A stretch of 60,000 nt of DNA from Cryptomeria japonica (Eukaryota > Streptophyta > Pinopsida > Cupressales > Cupressaceae). The DNA is taken from positions 17,930,285 to 17,990,284 of the forward strand of contig NC_081413.1 of assembly GCF_030272615.1 (NCBI RefSeq), in the 5' to 3' direction. The translations under genes and the position numbers were made by a program. Below are positions 12,518 to 24,312 of this stretch, in pieces; positions within the stretch are counted from its first letter, which is position 1, and each line of letters begins with the position of its first letter. Under the pieces are notes generated by a model. It had not been told where the DNA came from. It saw only the letters and a list, made by a program, of their open reading frames with translations, and made no database searches.

Positions 12518-13681
12518 CTAGTTACCGAATGAAGATCCTACACCAAATTTGGGTGTAGATCCATTGTCAGCTTTAGATTCATCTTTTCTAACCCACATCT
12601 TCTCATGTTTGTCTTTGATCTCTTCTACCTTCACTTTTCCCTTCTCATTTGATTTGCTTTTGTCTACCAGAGCATTGTTCTTGCTTCTACAGTACTTTGC
12701 AATGTGACCGGTTTTTTTGCATGCACGACAAACAATATTCTTCTGCATAGGTCTAAAGTTCATTTTATTTGGTCTCATCCTACACTGGTTAGAGATATGT
12801 CCAAACATCCCACAAGCATAGCACCTTTTGTTCTGGAAGTTATTCATTATTGTTCTACACATATTTGACTTGTGACCAAAATTATTGCATATGAAACACA
12901 GATCAGTATAGGTAGGAACATTATTCATGTTGTTCATTCCATTGTTCATCCTACTTCTGCATTGATTTTCCATATGACCGAATTTTCTGCAAGTAAAACA
13001 TCTACCATTGAATTTATGAACATTAGGCAGTCTTACCAGAGGATTCTTTCTCTTCTTTTGATTAGGTTTTGCATTGCCTTGTCTAGATATGGAGGATTCA
13101 CCTTTCTCAAATCCAATTCCTCACATATCCTTTCCATGTCTGTGACTCTCCAACATCTCATCAAGCCTTGCCGAGCTAGCTTTTAATTTTTCTTTATATT
13201 CATTAGTAGTAGCAAGTTCATCCCTCAAGGTAGCAATATGTCTTTCAAGTTCTTTACCATTATTCCTTGATTGTGTCAACTCAAGCTTCAACTGATCATT
13301 CTCATAGGTAAGCCTAAAGCATTCATCTGCTCTTTCCTTCACTGATTGTGCCATATTCTCTTCTTTCTTCTTTCAGTCCTCAATCCCTTTAGTTAGTCTC
13401 ATCACAATGGATTGCATCTCATTCTTCAAAGCAACATTCTCTCTTTCAAGCTTGTTAACTTCATCATATTTACCCTGGTATTCCATGATCTGATATTCTT
13501 TCTCCTTCAGGTTGTCCATCAATTCTTTCCTTTTGTCTCTTGAAGTGTTCGCTTGATCCTTCAAGTCATTGATGAAATCATCATCAACATTCAGGTTTTT
13601 CTTCAAGTTACAGATCTCATTTCTAGATGCATCAAGATCCTCAAGGGCCACACTGAGCTGTCTCTAAAAATCAGAATCCAT
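12518..13681 (-). pseudogene. Element B ORF1: coiled-coil protein with four CCHC knuckles
   Basis: This is a single frame of 388 codons with an amber at 13664 and TGA at 13373 and 13121. The start ATG (MDSDF) is 35 bp after the primer site. Residues of about 1-185 form a coiled coil rich in Leu, Glu, Lys and Asn. The SIRE-Gag-like boundary LDEMLESHRHGKDM, stop, GIGFEKGESS follows. Four perfect CX2CX4HX4C knuckles come next: CFTCRKFGHMENQC, CFICNNFGHKSNMC, CYACGMFGHISNQC and CRACKKTGHIAKYC. Copia Gag usually has one or two, so four in tandem is unusual. There is no capsid domain and no protease behind it. The likely role is RNA binding and particle assembly. Confidence 0.75.
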
Positions 13682-13716
13682 TGATTCAATCTCCTGGACC
13701 TTCCTCAGAGGAACTA

Positions 13717-13731
13717 GGCTCTGATACCAAT
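13717..13731 (-). other. Element B primer-binding site (tRNA-Met initiator)
   Basis: On the minus strand ATTGGTATCAGAGCC directly follows the LTR end CTAACA. It is the canonical plant initiator-Met primer site. Confidence 0.9.
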
Positions 13732-13932
13732 TGTTAGAATCAAGGATCATTGAGAGGGGGGGGGGTGAATCAGTGATCTACTAGTTATCATATTTTCAAA
13801 CTTAACTTTAAACCACCAGAAGCAAATACTTGAAGCTAAAATATAGAAACATAAAACAAACAACCACAAGATCATAACACCAGATTTTTACGTGGAAACC
13901 CAAATGGGAAAAACCACAGAGGGATTTAAAAC
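13732..13932 (-). repeat. 5' LTR of element B, first piece
   Basis: Starts TGTTAGAATC, carries a run of 11 G, and is interrupted at 13932 by element G. The next LTR bases resume at 37772. The flanks AAAAC and TAAAC look like an imperfect 5-bp duplication made by G. Confidence 0.85.
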
Positions 13933-15124
13933 TGTAGTGTCCTAAAATTGCGACCCCCGCAATTTTGATCACATTTTAGGTCCTCACCTAAGCGATTGCA
14001 TCTCTCTCTTGACTAAGACCCCTCTCTATGCTTTCATCTTGATTCTCCCCTTGTTTCAGCCCTTATGCTACCTCATGACCCCGTCTAGGCCCCAAGATAC
14101 AATAGGACAGGGGCGTGATGCCCCTGTCCTCCCTCTTAGGGAGGCCCTAAGATGGGTCCATCCAACCCCTTTTGCTTAATTTGTTCTTCGAGGATTTCAA
14201 TTTCCTTTTGTCGGCCTTTGATGGATCAAAATTAATTCTCTTGAGAATGTATAAAAGGAGATTCAACTCCCTCAATCGAGATAGACATGATACATAGGCA
14301 AGATAAGGAGAATAAATGAAATTCAAGCGAAAGGTCTTCATCAAGCATTTAAGTCTTCAAGCATTCACCAAGTTCTCTCCTTCATGTGTCTTCTTCATTC
14401 ATCCATTAGAGAAACATTACAACATTCATTTGCAAGCATGTGTGTGTGTTAGGGTTTTGTCATGTTACATGCCATTTCATACAACATTTGTGATTACATT
14501 CAAGAAGCAAAGCAATCATCATCATCAATTGCAGATCTACAAGGTATAAATTTCCTATATTTACATTTAAGTATTTGCAATTACTTTCTTTAAAGGTTGA
14601 TTCCTCAATCAGGGTTTGACTGAGGCAAACCCCTATCCACAATCCTTCTTCCCTTCTTTTTTGTGTGTAGGTTGCAGGTGCCCAACTGTAATTGCAGGAT
14701 TGGACTCCATTTACAGAGACAAAAAAACACTTTCGGCGTGTGGATTTTTTGGAGGACCGTGTGCACTTTCAACATGGTCTTAATGAATTTTCTCCAAATT
14801 TGTAGGGCAGATCCGTATTAGTCTAAATATCTCAGATCCAAAGTTACAACACGATCCTGAATTGGTCGCTCCTTATTTCATTCATTGTATCTCCCTTTTC
14901 TACTTAGTCAACAAGTCAACATATCTATTTACAAAAGATGGGAAATCACTTTCCAACCCTTGCAATCCACTTGGAATTCATATCCCTGTTCCCCTTGGAT
15001 TTGGACCTAGTGGATTTAAGTCCCTCTTTTGAATGTAAAATTTATCTCAAGTGAAAATCATCCTAGTGACTTCCTTTCTCTCTCCTAGGTGGGGAGTCAT
15101 TAGGGTTCAATTTTCCACTTTACA
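13933..15124 (+). repeat. 5' LTR of element G
   Basis: Runs from TGTAGTGTCC to CTTTACA and matches 36554-37771. A TATA box (TATAAAA) lies at 14250-14256. It has one copy of the GGGGCGTGATGCCCCTG hairpin, whereas the right LTR has three, and an extra segment of about 40 bp near 14010-14060. Confidence 0.88.
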
Positions 15125-15144
15125 TTTTGGTGAACCCGACGTCT
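15125..15144 (+). other. Element G primer-binding site candidate
   Basis: TTTTGGTGAACCCGACGTCT follows the LTR directly. The TGGTGAACCCGACG core has the form of a tRNA-complementary site, but I cannot name the tRNA. Confidence 0.5.
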
Positions 15145-15952
15145 TATACTCTAATTCTGATTTCTTATTGGTAGATCTGAATTATTGCAATTTGAATTTC
15201 AAACTTTCATTTCCAAGTTTAATCTTTTTACAAAATTTAGAGGTTAATTGCATAAAAACCTTAATTTTTCATTTTGACAAAATTAAGCTTGTGAAGTGCA
15301 ACATTTTAATTGTTTGTTTCAGATCTAATTTCTATTTCAAAATTGCAAATCAAATTTATCTTTTCATTATGAAAATTAAGTGGTAAAAAAGAAAAACACT
15401 AATTTTTAAGAATCTCCTATTTCGACCTTTGACTGCTAATTTGACCAATCTAGACATCTCCAAATCGGTTGTTTTTTCAAATTCTGCAAAAAAACATAAT
15501 TTATATCATCCCTGAAAGTTTCAAAAAAAGTTGGTCAGATCGAGTGCACTTTGTACATGGTGACTTTTTTCCCGAAATTTCAGGAGTCAGAATTGACTGT
15601 ATTTTTTTGCTTAAATCCAAAAAATTGGCGTACTTTATCAATTTTTGCACCCCTCAAAGTTGAATACAAATTCAAATTTCCACACTTTTAACTTTTAAAT
15701 TAATTTTCATGAGAAGGTCCTAATTTTAGATCTTCTTTTCAAGAAAATTAAGATTTTATTAAGTGACTTTCAATGGCAATCAATGGATCAGATTTATTTT
15801 CTATTTCACATATGATTACATTGTTTTTAACATATATTTATTACAGTCACGTGTTTGATAATGACTTTCTTCATTTCATGTTGCTTCTTTTCATTCATAG
15901 CACTTGGTCATACTGTGTTGCTCGGATTTCGAAGTCATTTCCTTTTCAATTC
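15145..15952. other. Element G untranslated leader
   Basis: About 800 bp of AT-rich DNA rich in A and T runs, with no convincing frame. It ends at the target site of Copia-1. Confidence 0.5.
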
Positions 15953-15957
15953 AATCT

Positions 15958-16404
15958 TGTTGGATTTTGCCAAGATCAAGGGCACAATGAAAAGCATAAA
16001 AGAGACAATAGAATGACAAGAACCAACTGAATTCTCATCAATATAAAAATGATCAACTGGATTAACCAATACAATGAATAGAGGCCTGCTTATATAGGCA
16101 AGGCCATATGGATGTATGAGCACACAAACATGACATGTGGCTCAATGAGAAACAAGGGTAGGTAAGAAATACTAAGGGTAGGTAGGAGAAATAATATAAT
16201 ATTCCACAAGAGGTGGATGACCCACCGAATGTGGAGTGTAACAACAAAATAAGACCACAAAAGGTGGAATTTCTCCTACAAGCTCTATCCCTAAGTGCAC
16301 ACCTCCCTAATTGTCTCAATTCCAAATTACGATGAGATGCACTATCCTAAGTTAACTTAAGTAAGTGTAATAATATCCAAAATGAATATTTATTTACACC
16401 AACA
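15958..16404 (-). repeat. 3' LTR of Copia-1
   Basis: Runs from TGTTGGATTT to ACACCAACA, identical in length to 22293-22739. It is followed by CCCCCCCTTAAG, the polypurine tract on the minus strand. Confidence 0.93.
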
Positions 16405-16668
16405 CCCCCCCTTAAGTGCAACTTAGGGGAATGAAGACTCAAGTCAACAATGCAAGATGGGTCCCGGCTACTAGGCCATGATAGGTACCCATGTACAATA
16501 TGCAAATGCAAGCAAAACTATGCAATGCAATCTCTCACAAACGGAGAAAGGGAGAAAACCCAGTGGGAAAAAACTCCCCCCCAAAAGAGAGATGAATGTA
16601 CAAAAGAAAAGAGGAAGGACAAAACCTCAAAGGGGAAAAAGTCCCCCCCATAAGAGAGGAAGGAGAAG
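16405..16668 (-). other. Copia-1 3' untranslated region and polypurine tract
   Basis: The tract CTTAAGGGGGGG (minus strand) abuts the LTR. The remaining 250 bp hold two further C-rich pyrimidine blocks near 16570-16580 and 16640-16650, which read as purine tracts on the coding strand. No gene is present. Confidence 0.7.
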
Positions 16669-19600
16669 TCAGCTGACCCCCCCTAATGACACATCCCGCA
16701 CCCCCAAGAGAGCTCGCAACTGCTGGAACTTACTCTCGGTGAAAGGTTTGGTGAATATGCCAGCAACCTGCTCTGCTGTAGGACAATACTGCAAATCAAT
16801 GACCTGCTCCTGGATGAGCTCTCGGATATAGTGCATATGAATCTCGATGTGTTTGGTCCGCTGGTGCTGGACCGGGTTCTTCGAGATGGAAATAGCACTC
16901 TGATTGTCGTAATGTAGGACTGTCGGCCATGGAGTAGTGAATCCAAACTTTGTGAGAATCTGCTGGAGCCAAATGGTCTCAGTCGCTGCGTTAACAGCGC
17001 CTTGATACTCAGCCTCAGTCAAAGAGAGAGCAATAGCATGTTGCTTCTTGCTCTGCCAACAAATGGGGCCTGAACCAAGGTGAAAACTGTAACCAGAAGT
17101 AGACTTACGATCAACTAGATCACCAGCCCAATCGGAGTCTGTGTAACCAACCAAGCGAAGTCCTGTGCCTGCTGCATAGTGAATCCCATAGTGATGTGTA
17201 CCCTGGATGTAATGTAGAATGCGTTTGGCGGCTTTCCAATGAAGCTCATGTGGTTCCTACATGAAGCGGGAAACCATGCCAACTGCAAATGAAATATCAG
17301 GGCGTGTATGAGTCAAGTAGATGAGACTACCCACAAGCTGACGATACAAAGTAGCATCAACTGGTGGAGAAGAACACTGAGCCTCAAGCTTGACTCCTGA
17401 AAGAAAGGGAGTCAGGGCAGGCTTACAATCAGCCATATGAAAGTGTGCAAGTAGATCAAGAGCATACTTGGGCTGCGATAGAGTAATCCTGGAAGGTGAC
17501 TGTGAAATCTCTATCCCGAGAAAGTAGTGCAAAAGACCCAAGTTAGTCATAGAAAATCTGTCATGCAAAGCAGATTTGACCCTGCTAATGATGGATGAAG
17601 TACTCCCTATAATGATCAAGTCATCAACATAGAGCACAAGTATCAAGTGAGAGTCATCCTGTCGCAAAATGTAGACATTCGGATCGGAATGACACCTGGT
17701 GAAACCTACGGAGAGAAGAAAGGAATCCATCTTGGCATACCAAGCCCTAGGGGCGGCCATAGAGAGATTTCCTTAGTCTGCAAACCAAGGAAGTATCCTG
17801 GATGAACCCCTGTGGCTGCTCCATATAAATCTCCTCATCAAGGTCACCATGAAGAAAGGCACTCTTCACATCCATCTGATGTACAGCCCAACCATGAGCT
17901 GCAGCAATAGCAAGTGTCAAACGAATGGAGTTCATCTTGGCTACGGGTGCAAAGGTCTCAGTATAGTCAACACTTGCAACCTGTGAGAAACATTTTGCAA
18001 CAAGCCGAGCCTTATACTTATCCACACTACCATCCGCTGCAAACTTGGTCCGATAGATCCACTTACATCGAACCATCTTTCTCCCCTTAGGGAGATGGAC
18101 TAGATCCCATGTGTTGTTCCTCATCAAGGAACTATACTCTTCCTCCATAGTTTGGTCCCACTCAGGAACCCTTGATGCTTCCCTTAATGTCTGTGGATCG
18201 GAAGCGGTAGCAATGAATGCATGTGGAAGATCCTGATGTTGTGATCGAGTTCTCCATGTATCCGAAGGATCCCCAACAAGAGAACCCGCAGACACAAGTG
18301 TCTGGCGAGCCCAACGAGGTCTGGGTGGAGGTGGAGAACGAGGCTCCTCAACTGCAAGTGGACCCTGCGGAGGTGGAACCTTGCGAGTCGGAGTTGAGGG
18401 AGTCTCATCATCTGAATCACTAACATCACTATCCACAATGGAGGAAGGTGGAGGAGGTAGAGAGGCTAAGCTAGGAGAGCTTTCCTCAAAGTGAACACTC
18501 CTCTCAATGAATACCTCATGTGTCTCTGGATCCATCAATCTGTATGCCTTAACACCCTCAGGATATCCAACAAATATGCAAGGTCGACTCTGAGGTTCCA
18601 ATGCCTTGCATTTCTGTGGAGGTATGCGAGCCCATGCTGGACACCCAAAGACTCTGAAATGTCTCACAATCGGTTTCCTACCAGCCCAAGCTTCAAAAGG
18701 AGTAATACCTTGTAAAGCTTTGTGAGGAACTCGATTCTGGATGTGTGTGGCACAACTGATAGCCTCTGCCCAAAAGGCGGGATCAAGAGAACGTGCATGA
18801 ATCATATAGCTAGCCATTTCTTTGAGAGTTCTATTCTTGTGTTCTGCAACCCCGTTCTGCTGTGGAGTGTATGCAACAGAATGCTGAAGATCAATCCCCT
18901 CAAAGGTACAAAAATCCTCAAGTCTCTTGTTCACATATTCCCTTCCATTATCTGTGCGAAGAATCTTGACCACTTTCCCTGATTGCTTCTCCACACGAGT
19001 CTTGAAGTCCTGAAATCTATCAAATACTTCACTCTTATGAATGAGAAAGTAGACCCAAGTGAAGCAGGAGTAGTCATCAATGAAGGTAAGAACATAGCGG
19101 GCCTTACTGAATGAAGGTGCTGGAAATGGACCTGCTACATCAATGTGAACAAGTTGAAGAACTTCCAAAGCTCTCCAAGTTTTCTCTTTATCAAAATTCT
19201 CTTCAGGATGCTTGCCCATGGAACAACCTGAACATACACCCTCTGAAAAACTGATTTGAGGAAGACCTGTGACCATGTCTTTAGTGCTTAGCTGCTGAAG
19301 ATAGCGATAGTTGAGGTGACCAAACCGCTCATGCCATAGCTTACTTTCTGAATTTGAATGAGTAAGCAAGGCCCTAGAAGGTGAACTTGGCACAAAGTGG
19401 GAGAATGAATAAAGCCTTGAGTTGTCATTGACTTGTCCCACTGCTACCAAGACATCATCATCAAGTTCCTTTACCACAACTGAATCTGGTGTAAACTCAA
19501 CTTTTTTTCCATTTCCATAGTGAGTGATTTGGTAGATGGAGAGAAGGTTGGTAGACAAGTTAGGAACATAGAGAACATTCTCAAATGTTCCATCATCCAT

Positions 19601-20719
19601 GTCAACTGAACCTTTCCCTTCAACCTCTACTCGTGTGTCATCACCTATGTAAATGTGAGGTACCTTAGATGGCTCCAATGAAGAAAACTGCTCCTTTGTA
19701 GAACCCATGTGATATGAGGCACCTGAGTCAAGTATCCATTGCTGTGAAGAACCTGTTGTAGCCACAAATGCTTGCCCTTTTCCCTTAGACTGTGAGGAAG
19801 AGGAAGGAGTTGAATCCTTCTTTGTGTAGGCGGATGGCAAGTTGATGTTGTTTTTCTTGAGAAGATTGGTTAACTCATCAACTTGCTTTGCATGGCATCG
19901 ATGCTCATCATGACCATACTTTTTGCAATATGCACAAGTTGGTTTATCCTTCTTAGGTGGTGTCCCCTTCTTGGAAGAGGATTGAAAATTGCCTTGTGAT
20001 GGAGAGGATGATTGTCCCTTTTCCTGGTGTGGTTGAGACTTAGATTGCTTCTTCTTCTTGTTGGAATCTTTGCCTTGACTTCCTTGATTTCCTTGATTTG
20101 CTACCAAAGCCTTGGACTTTGAAGACTTGAGAAACCCCATGTTCAACAACTTAGATTGTTCCAATATCAACATTTCTGTGAAAGCATCAAATGAAGGCAT
20201 AACAGAAGAACTCCCCACTGTCAAACGATGAGTTTGGAAGCTAGATACAAATGCTGCATATTCTGGTGCAAGCTTGTCCAACAAGTTGAATATCAATTGA
20301 GCATCCTTCTTGTCAATTCCACAATCCTTTAGCTTTGCTCTTAGCTCATTTGCTTTGGTTACATAATCTTGGATTGTATCAAAATTCTTGGGATCTAAGT
20401 TGGTGAGCTCATTATCAATCTGATAGCCTCTGATTTCATCAACTTGTCCATACAATTTTTGAAACATATCCCAAGCCTCTTTAATTGTTTTACACTTCTC
20501 AATGTGGAAAATGAGGTCATCTGATACATACTTGCGTAAGGTTCCAAGAGCCATACAATTCTTTGTGAGCCATTCTAATTCAGCCTTAGGATCAGGTGGT
20601 GCTATTATTGTTCCATCTATGTAGTGTGTGAAACCCTTTTCCATTAGTTTACTCCATGCTTTAATTTTCCATGATGCATAATTATGTGGAGTTAATGGTG
20701 GAAACTTATTAGGACTCAT
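16669..20719 (-). pseudogene. Copia-1 gag-pol polyprotein (inactivated)
   Basis: Order on the minus strand: Gag (UBN2 type, start MSPNKFPPLTP), CCHC knuckle CAYCKKYGHDEHRC (about 19895-19940), protease ILDSGASYHM (about 19725), pre-integrase WHERFGHLN. Integrase follows with HIDVAGPF, IDDYSCFTWVYF and RTDNGREYV, then reverse transcriptase with YVDD (about 17625), then RNase H with YTDSDWAGD (about 17125). The YVDD and RNase H motifs are kept. Two lesions break it. An 8-bp deletion at about 17750-17760 replaces the codons for LKQ in SLYGLKQAPRAWY and shifts the frame. An amber at 17257 replaces a Gln. Substitutions such as AKCFSQ for AKGFSQ are also visible. The upstream Met at 20764 is less likely because homologous proteins start near MSPNK. 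Confidence 0.93.
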
Positions 20720-22280
20720 TGCAACAAGAATGGAAAGAGCACAAAGAGAGGCACAATCACACAAGACACCCCCCCAAATTCACTCAATCAAAGAACCCCC
20801 CCCCAAATGTGATGATTTTGGCACTTTATAAGTAGTGCGTATACAATGGGCCACTTGCAAAAAATGGCAAAGTGGACTTCTGATTTACAATTTTACAACT
20901 GCCTCAATAAGGCCAAAAGAGTCTCAAACTATTAATGCAAGAGATCTAACAAAGATCCAAGCAATTTACAAGTACCTAATAGGCCAAATAAGACCAATAT
21001 CTGAAAGTACAATTTTCACTCAAAATCTCTAAAATCTGATCATAGATTCTGAAAGTAGACAAAAAAATAAGCACTTTCAAAAAAAATGGCACCTGAAAAG
21101 GAGGTTGTATGAGCTCAAACGAGGCCTTTGAAGTTGCAGAATTGAGGATTGGATAGGTACAGCTGAGAGAATCCAAAAATTCTGAAAAACCTGTGCATCA
21201 AAATCAGAAAATAACCACACCACTGCGAAGATCACGAAATTTTAGCCCATTTCAAAAAAAATTGTACCAAAAAAGGAGCAAAAATGAGCAAGATATGGCC
21301 TTTCAAAGTTGGACTGCAAAACTGAAAAGCTCAATGGAGAGGGGTCACTATGTTAAATTTGACGGCCATATGACTATCGCAAAAACTTCGCCTCCCTGCT
21401 GACTGGGCGTCCATACTGTACGGACAGATGACGTGGCGTGCGACTGTGCAGTATCCGTACCGTACGGAAATCTGACTGGGCAGACTGATTCGGCAGCTTA
21501 TGTGGCAGTCCATACTGATGACTGTGTGTATGGTTTTACCGCGGGCCAGTGGCCGCCTGCCACGTGGCGGGCATGGTCCTCCGGTCTCGTTGACTGGTGT
21601 CCGCGTGTGCCGGGAGGTGGCGGGAGGCGCTGGAGCCGAGCAACGGCAGAGAGGAGCTGCGCGGCGTGGGTTGCGGCAGAGTTTGGCGGTGGCGATGACG
21701 TCGGTCTGCGGCTGGCGGGGACCTGCAGCAGGGACAAGCGGCATGCACGGTGGTGGCGAGGGAGTCTGCCGGGAGCCGGAGAGTGGACAGAGTCCGGACG
21801 GCGACTGCCGCGGTTGCGGGCACGGGCGGCGAGGCACAGGGTACGGACGGCCGGAGCTGCTCGGTTCTGACAGTTACGGCTGACAGACCTGCGAAACCTG
21901 CAAAGCACAGGTACGTGCGGCACGGGGGGGGGTCTGCGGTCCCCCCAAAAACCAAATTTTTTTTTTTGATTGATTTTTCAATTTTTTTGATTTTTTCAAT
22001 TTTTGAAAAATATTTTTCAAAAAAAGAACAATTTTTTTTTTTTTTTCTGAAAAATAATAATAAATTCCGAAAATCCGTATGTTATAGTAAAAATTGGGGA
22101 AATTTTTGTTTTCTCACCAAAATAGGTCGACTTTATAGTCGAAATTTATGGAAATGGCCTCCCGGATTCAACGGTGATGTCCAAATCACTGTATGATGCC
22201 TCCAAAAAATGAAGATCCCCAAATCCGAAAATAGAAGCCTTCCACGATGTCTCCAAAAACTGATCAACGAAGCCCCAATA
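20720..22280. other. Copia-1 leader with GC-rich island
   Basis: This is the region between primer site and start codon, about 1.56 kb and long for a Copia element. From about 21378 to 21955 it is strongly GC- and CpG-rich, unlike its surroundings. The island holds a perfect G-box palindrome GCCACGTGGC (21559-21568), a bZIP-type TGACGTGGC (21429-21437) and a CCGTACGG palindrome. It is bounded on the right by T/A homopolymer runs (21957-22060). Open frames occur on both strands there but overlap each other and look like a by-product of high GC. Confidence 0.6.
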
Positions 22281-22292
22281 GCTCTGATACCA
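22281..22292 (-). other. Copia-1 primer-binding site (tRNA-Met initiator)
   Basis: TGGTATCAGAGC on the minus strand, directly after the 5' LTR. It is an exact canonical site. Confidence 0.95.
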
Positions 22293-22739
22293 TGTTGGAT
22301 TTTGCCAAGATCAAGGGCACAATGAAAAGCATAAAAGAGACAATAGAATGACAAGAACAAACTGAATTCTCATCAATATAAAAATGATCAACTGGATTAA
22401 CCAATACAATGAATAGAGGCCTGCTTATATAGGCAAGGCCATATGGATGTATGAGCACACAAACATGACATGTGACTCAATGAGAAACAAGGGTAGGTAA
22501 GAAATACTAAGGGTAGGTAGGAGAAATAATATAATATTCCACAAGAGGTGGATGACCCACCGAATGTGGAGTGTAACAACAAAATAAGACCACAAAAGGT
22601 GGAATTTCTCCTACAAGCTCTATCCCTAAGTGCACACCTCCCTAAGTGTCTCAATTCCAAATTATGATGAGATGCATTATCCTAAGTTAACTTAAGTAAG
22701 TGTAATAATATCCAAAATGAATATTTATTTACACCAACA
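22293..22739 (-). repeat. 5' LTR of Copia-1
   Basis: 447 bp, TGTTGGATTT to ACACCAACA. Differences from the other LTR include C/A, G/A, T/G and two C/T changes. Confidence 0.93.
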
Positions 22740-22744
22740 AATCT

Positions 22745-23079
22745 CAAAGCTTTCATGTATCATTTTTGTTGCATTATGATGATGTTATTAATAAAATGCA
22801 TTTCATGTATTAATCACCTTAAGGCTTTTGTAGATCACAACCCGAGAGACTATAATCCTTATACCTCTCCTAGGGTATCCTATGTGAATAAGATGAAAGC
22901 TAATATTCTAACAAATGATCTCTTTACTAAAGAGAAAGCATTGGACAGTGATATAGATCCATCTTTTTCTCATACACATACCCCTGAGAAAGAAGGGCAA
23001 CATAAAACTATTAATATTCTTACCTCTTTAGACCCTCCTTATTCTCCTAAGACCTATCTTCAACACCAAGGTATATGTA
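22745..23079 (+). pseudogene. Element G gag remnant, first piece
   Basis: A frame of about 90 codons (near 22815-23079) is polar, with Lys, Asp, Thr and Pro, and continues without a stop into the solo LTR at 23085. It contains segments such as NDLFTKEKALDSDIDPSF. No domain is recognised here. I call it gag only from its place upstream of the zinc-binding segment at 27101-27456 and from the frame that appears to continue on the far side of the solo LTR (CRE then HDVMNF). Confidence 0.4.
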
Positions 23080-24048
23080 GAGAGTGTTAGGTCTCGAAGA
23101 CAATTGAGAGGGGGGGGGGGGGTGAATCAGTTGTCCAATAAATACAAACCAAAACAAAATTAACCAAACTTTAATGCCGGTAGATAGTTTAACAGTTAAT
23201 TTCAATATCGATAAAGTTTAATGCATGAAACAGAAAGACAAATAACACACACAACACATGACACAGTTATTTGTATGTGGAAACCCTATAAGGGGAAAAA
23301 CCACGGTGGGAAACCTTACCCACAATCAGATGATACTACTGCAGATAGTATGTGTGTACAATATGGAGTCTGCACATGCAGAAAGGCCAACTGCCTAGAG
23401 CTCACTGCTCAATCACAAAATGGGAGTCACACTGACTACAATTGGATGGTTAAATCCAATGATAATGTACTGCTCAGAATAGCATCTTCATATGCTGGAT
23501 TCAATACCGGTTAAGCTCTGATTTGCCTTCTTCAAACCTTCCTTCAATCTTGAATGATGTCTGCATGTATAGCTTTGCTTATATTCGCATATACCTTATT
23601 ATATTCCTCTTCCTCTATCCTTCTTACAATCTCACAAATGAGATCTTACATTTATACCAAAACCTAAGACCAAATGAGTAGGTCGGCTCACTAAAAGATA
23701 TTACAATAAAATCAATTACAAATGAATCAATATGTGATGCATGATGTTGGCTCAATGCATTTACAATAATAATAATTCATCTTCATGACATGTCGTGTTG
23801 ATCTGGAATAGATATGCTTGCCGGTGCATATCCTGGACCTATTTGTCGGTAACAACAAATATGCAAACCCAATTAGACCAATGAATAAATCACCAAAAAC
23901 AAGTGTCCAAACAATGTCTTTAACATAACCAAGTAATCTCCAAGTCATTCCAAGTGCCGGTGAACCAGATACCGGTGACTATGCAAAAGTCATTGATCAT
24001 GCCGGTGAACATAACCAAAGATCTCCAAGTACTGATACCAACAAAGAG
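23080..24048 (-). mobile_element. Solo LTR related to Copia-2 LTR, inverted
   Basis: The LTR (23085-24043, 959 bp) runs TGTTAGGTCT to GATACCAACA, with flanks GAGAG and AAGAG (four of five match). It has the 13-G box near its left end. The reverse complement is clearly similar to the Copia-2 LTR: a shared segment reads CCGACAAATAGGTCCAGG, and both carry several CACCGG repeats. No internal region is present, so it arose by LTR-LTR recombination. Confidence 0.85.
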
Positions 24049-24312
24049 CATGATGTTATGAATTTTATTCATGATCTTTACCCTTGCATAGAAATGAGTC
24101 TACAAATTTTTTTATTCCCCCTTACACATCAGGTTTCAAATAAATTCATGATCTTATTCTCCCAACTTCCCATTTGCAACATTCTTATAGTTGTGGCTTT
24201 AATATAATAACAAAACAAGGTTTTAGAGGACAAGGAATTGGGAAATTTGAACAAGGAATTCATGTCCCTATAAACCCTCCTAAACAAGCTACTACATAAG
24301 GTCTAGGAAGAT
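24049..24312 (+). pseudogene. Element G gag remnant, second piece, with G-patch-like motif
   Basis: The frame from 24195 reads GFNIITKQGFRGQGIGKFEQ, then GIHVPI. The spacing G-F-x6-GFRGQGIGK-x3-GI fits a G-patch, a short glycine-rich nucleic-acid-binding module also found beside protease in some retroelements. An ochre follows at about 24297 and another just before the solo LTR at 24318. If the two solo LTRs are skipped, the frame continues as TPLSKDELLRLENF at 27101, which supports both the frame and the insertion model. Confidence 0.5.

Larger units (their letters stand above)
15953..22744 (-). mobile_element. Copia-1: nearly intact Ty1/copia (Tork-type) retrotransposon
   Basis: A full-length 6782-bp element with perfect AATCT target duplications at 15953-15957 and 22740-22744. 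Its two 447-bp LTRs differ at about five positions, so the insertion is young. It has a tRNA-Met primer site next to the right LTR, a polypurine tract next to the left one and a single gag-pol gene. The gene is damaged by one 8-bp deletion and one amber codon. A long leader of about 1.5 kb contains a GC-rich island. Confidence 0.93.

Noticed and set aside
20720-20764. Start of Copia-1 Gag at the upstream Met (MCDCASLC)
   Set aside because: Plant Copia Gag proteins begin just before the NYxxWK segment. The Met at 20719 fits this, and the upstream residues look like translated leader.
21331-21955. Overlapping open frames of 120-168 codons on both strands in the GC-rich Copia-1 leader
   Set aside because: They overlap in several frames, are Pro/Arg/Ala-rich and share no known motif. 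High GC removes stops by chance, so I treat them as non-coding.
23221-23514. Similar 70-100-codon frames in the solo LTR and both Copia-2 LTRs (also near 28450-28772 and 34187-34408)
   Set aside because: The resemblance comes from shared LTR DNA. The frames differ in strand and length and have no start context, so they are not a conserved gene.
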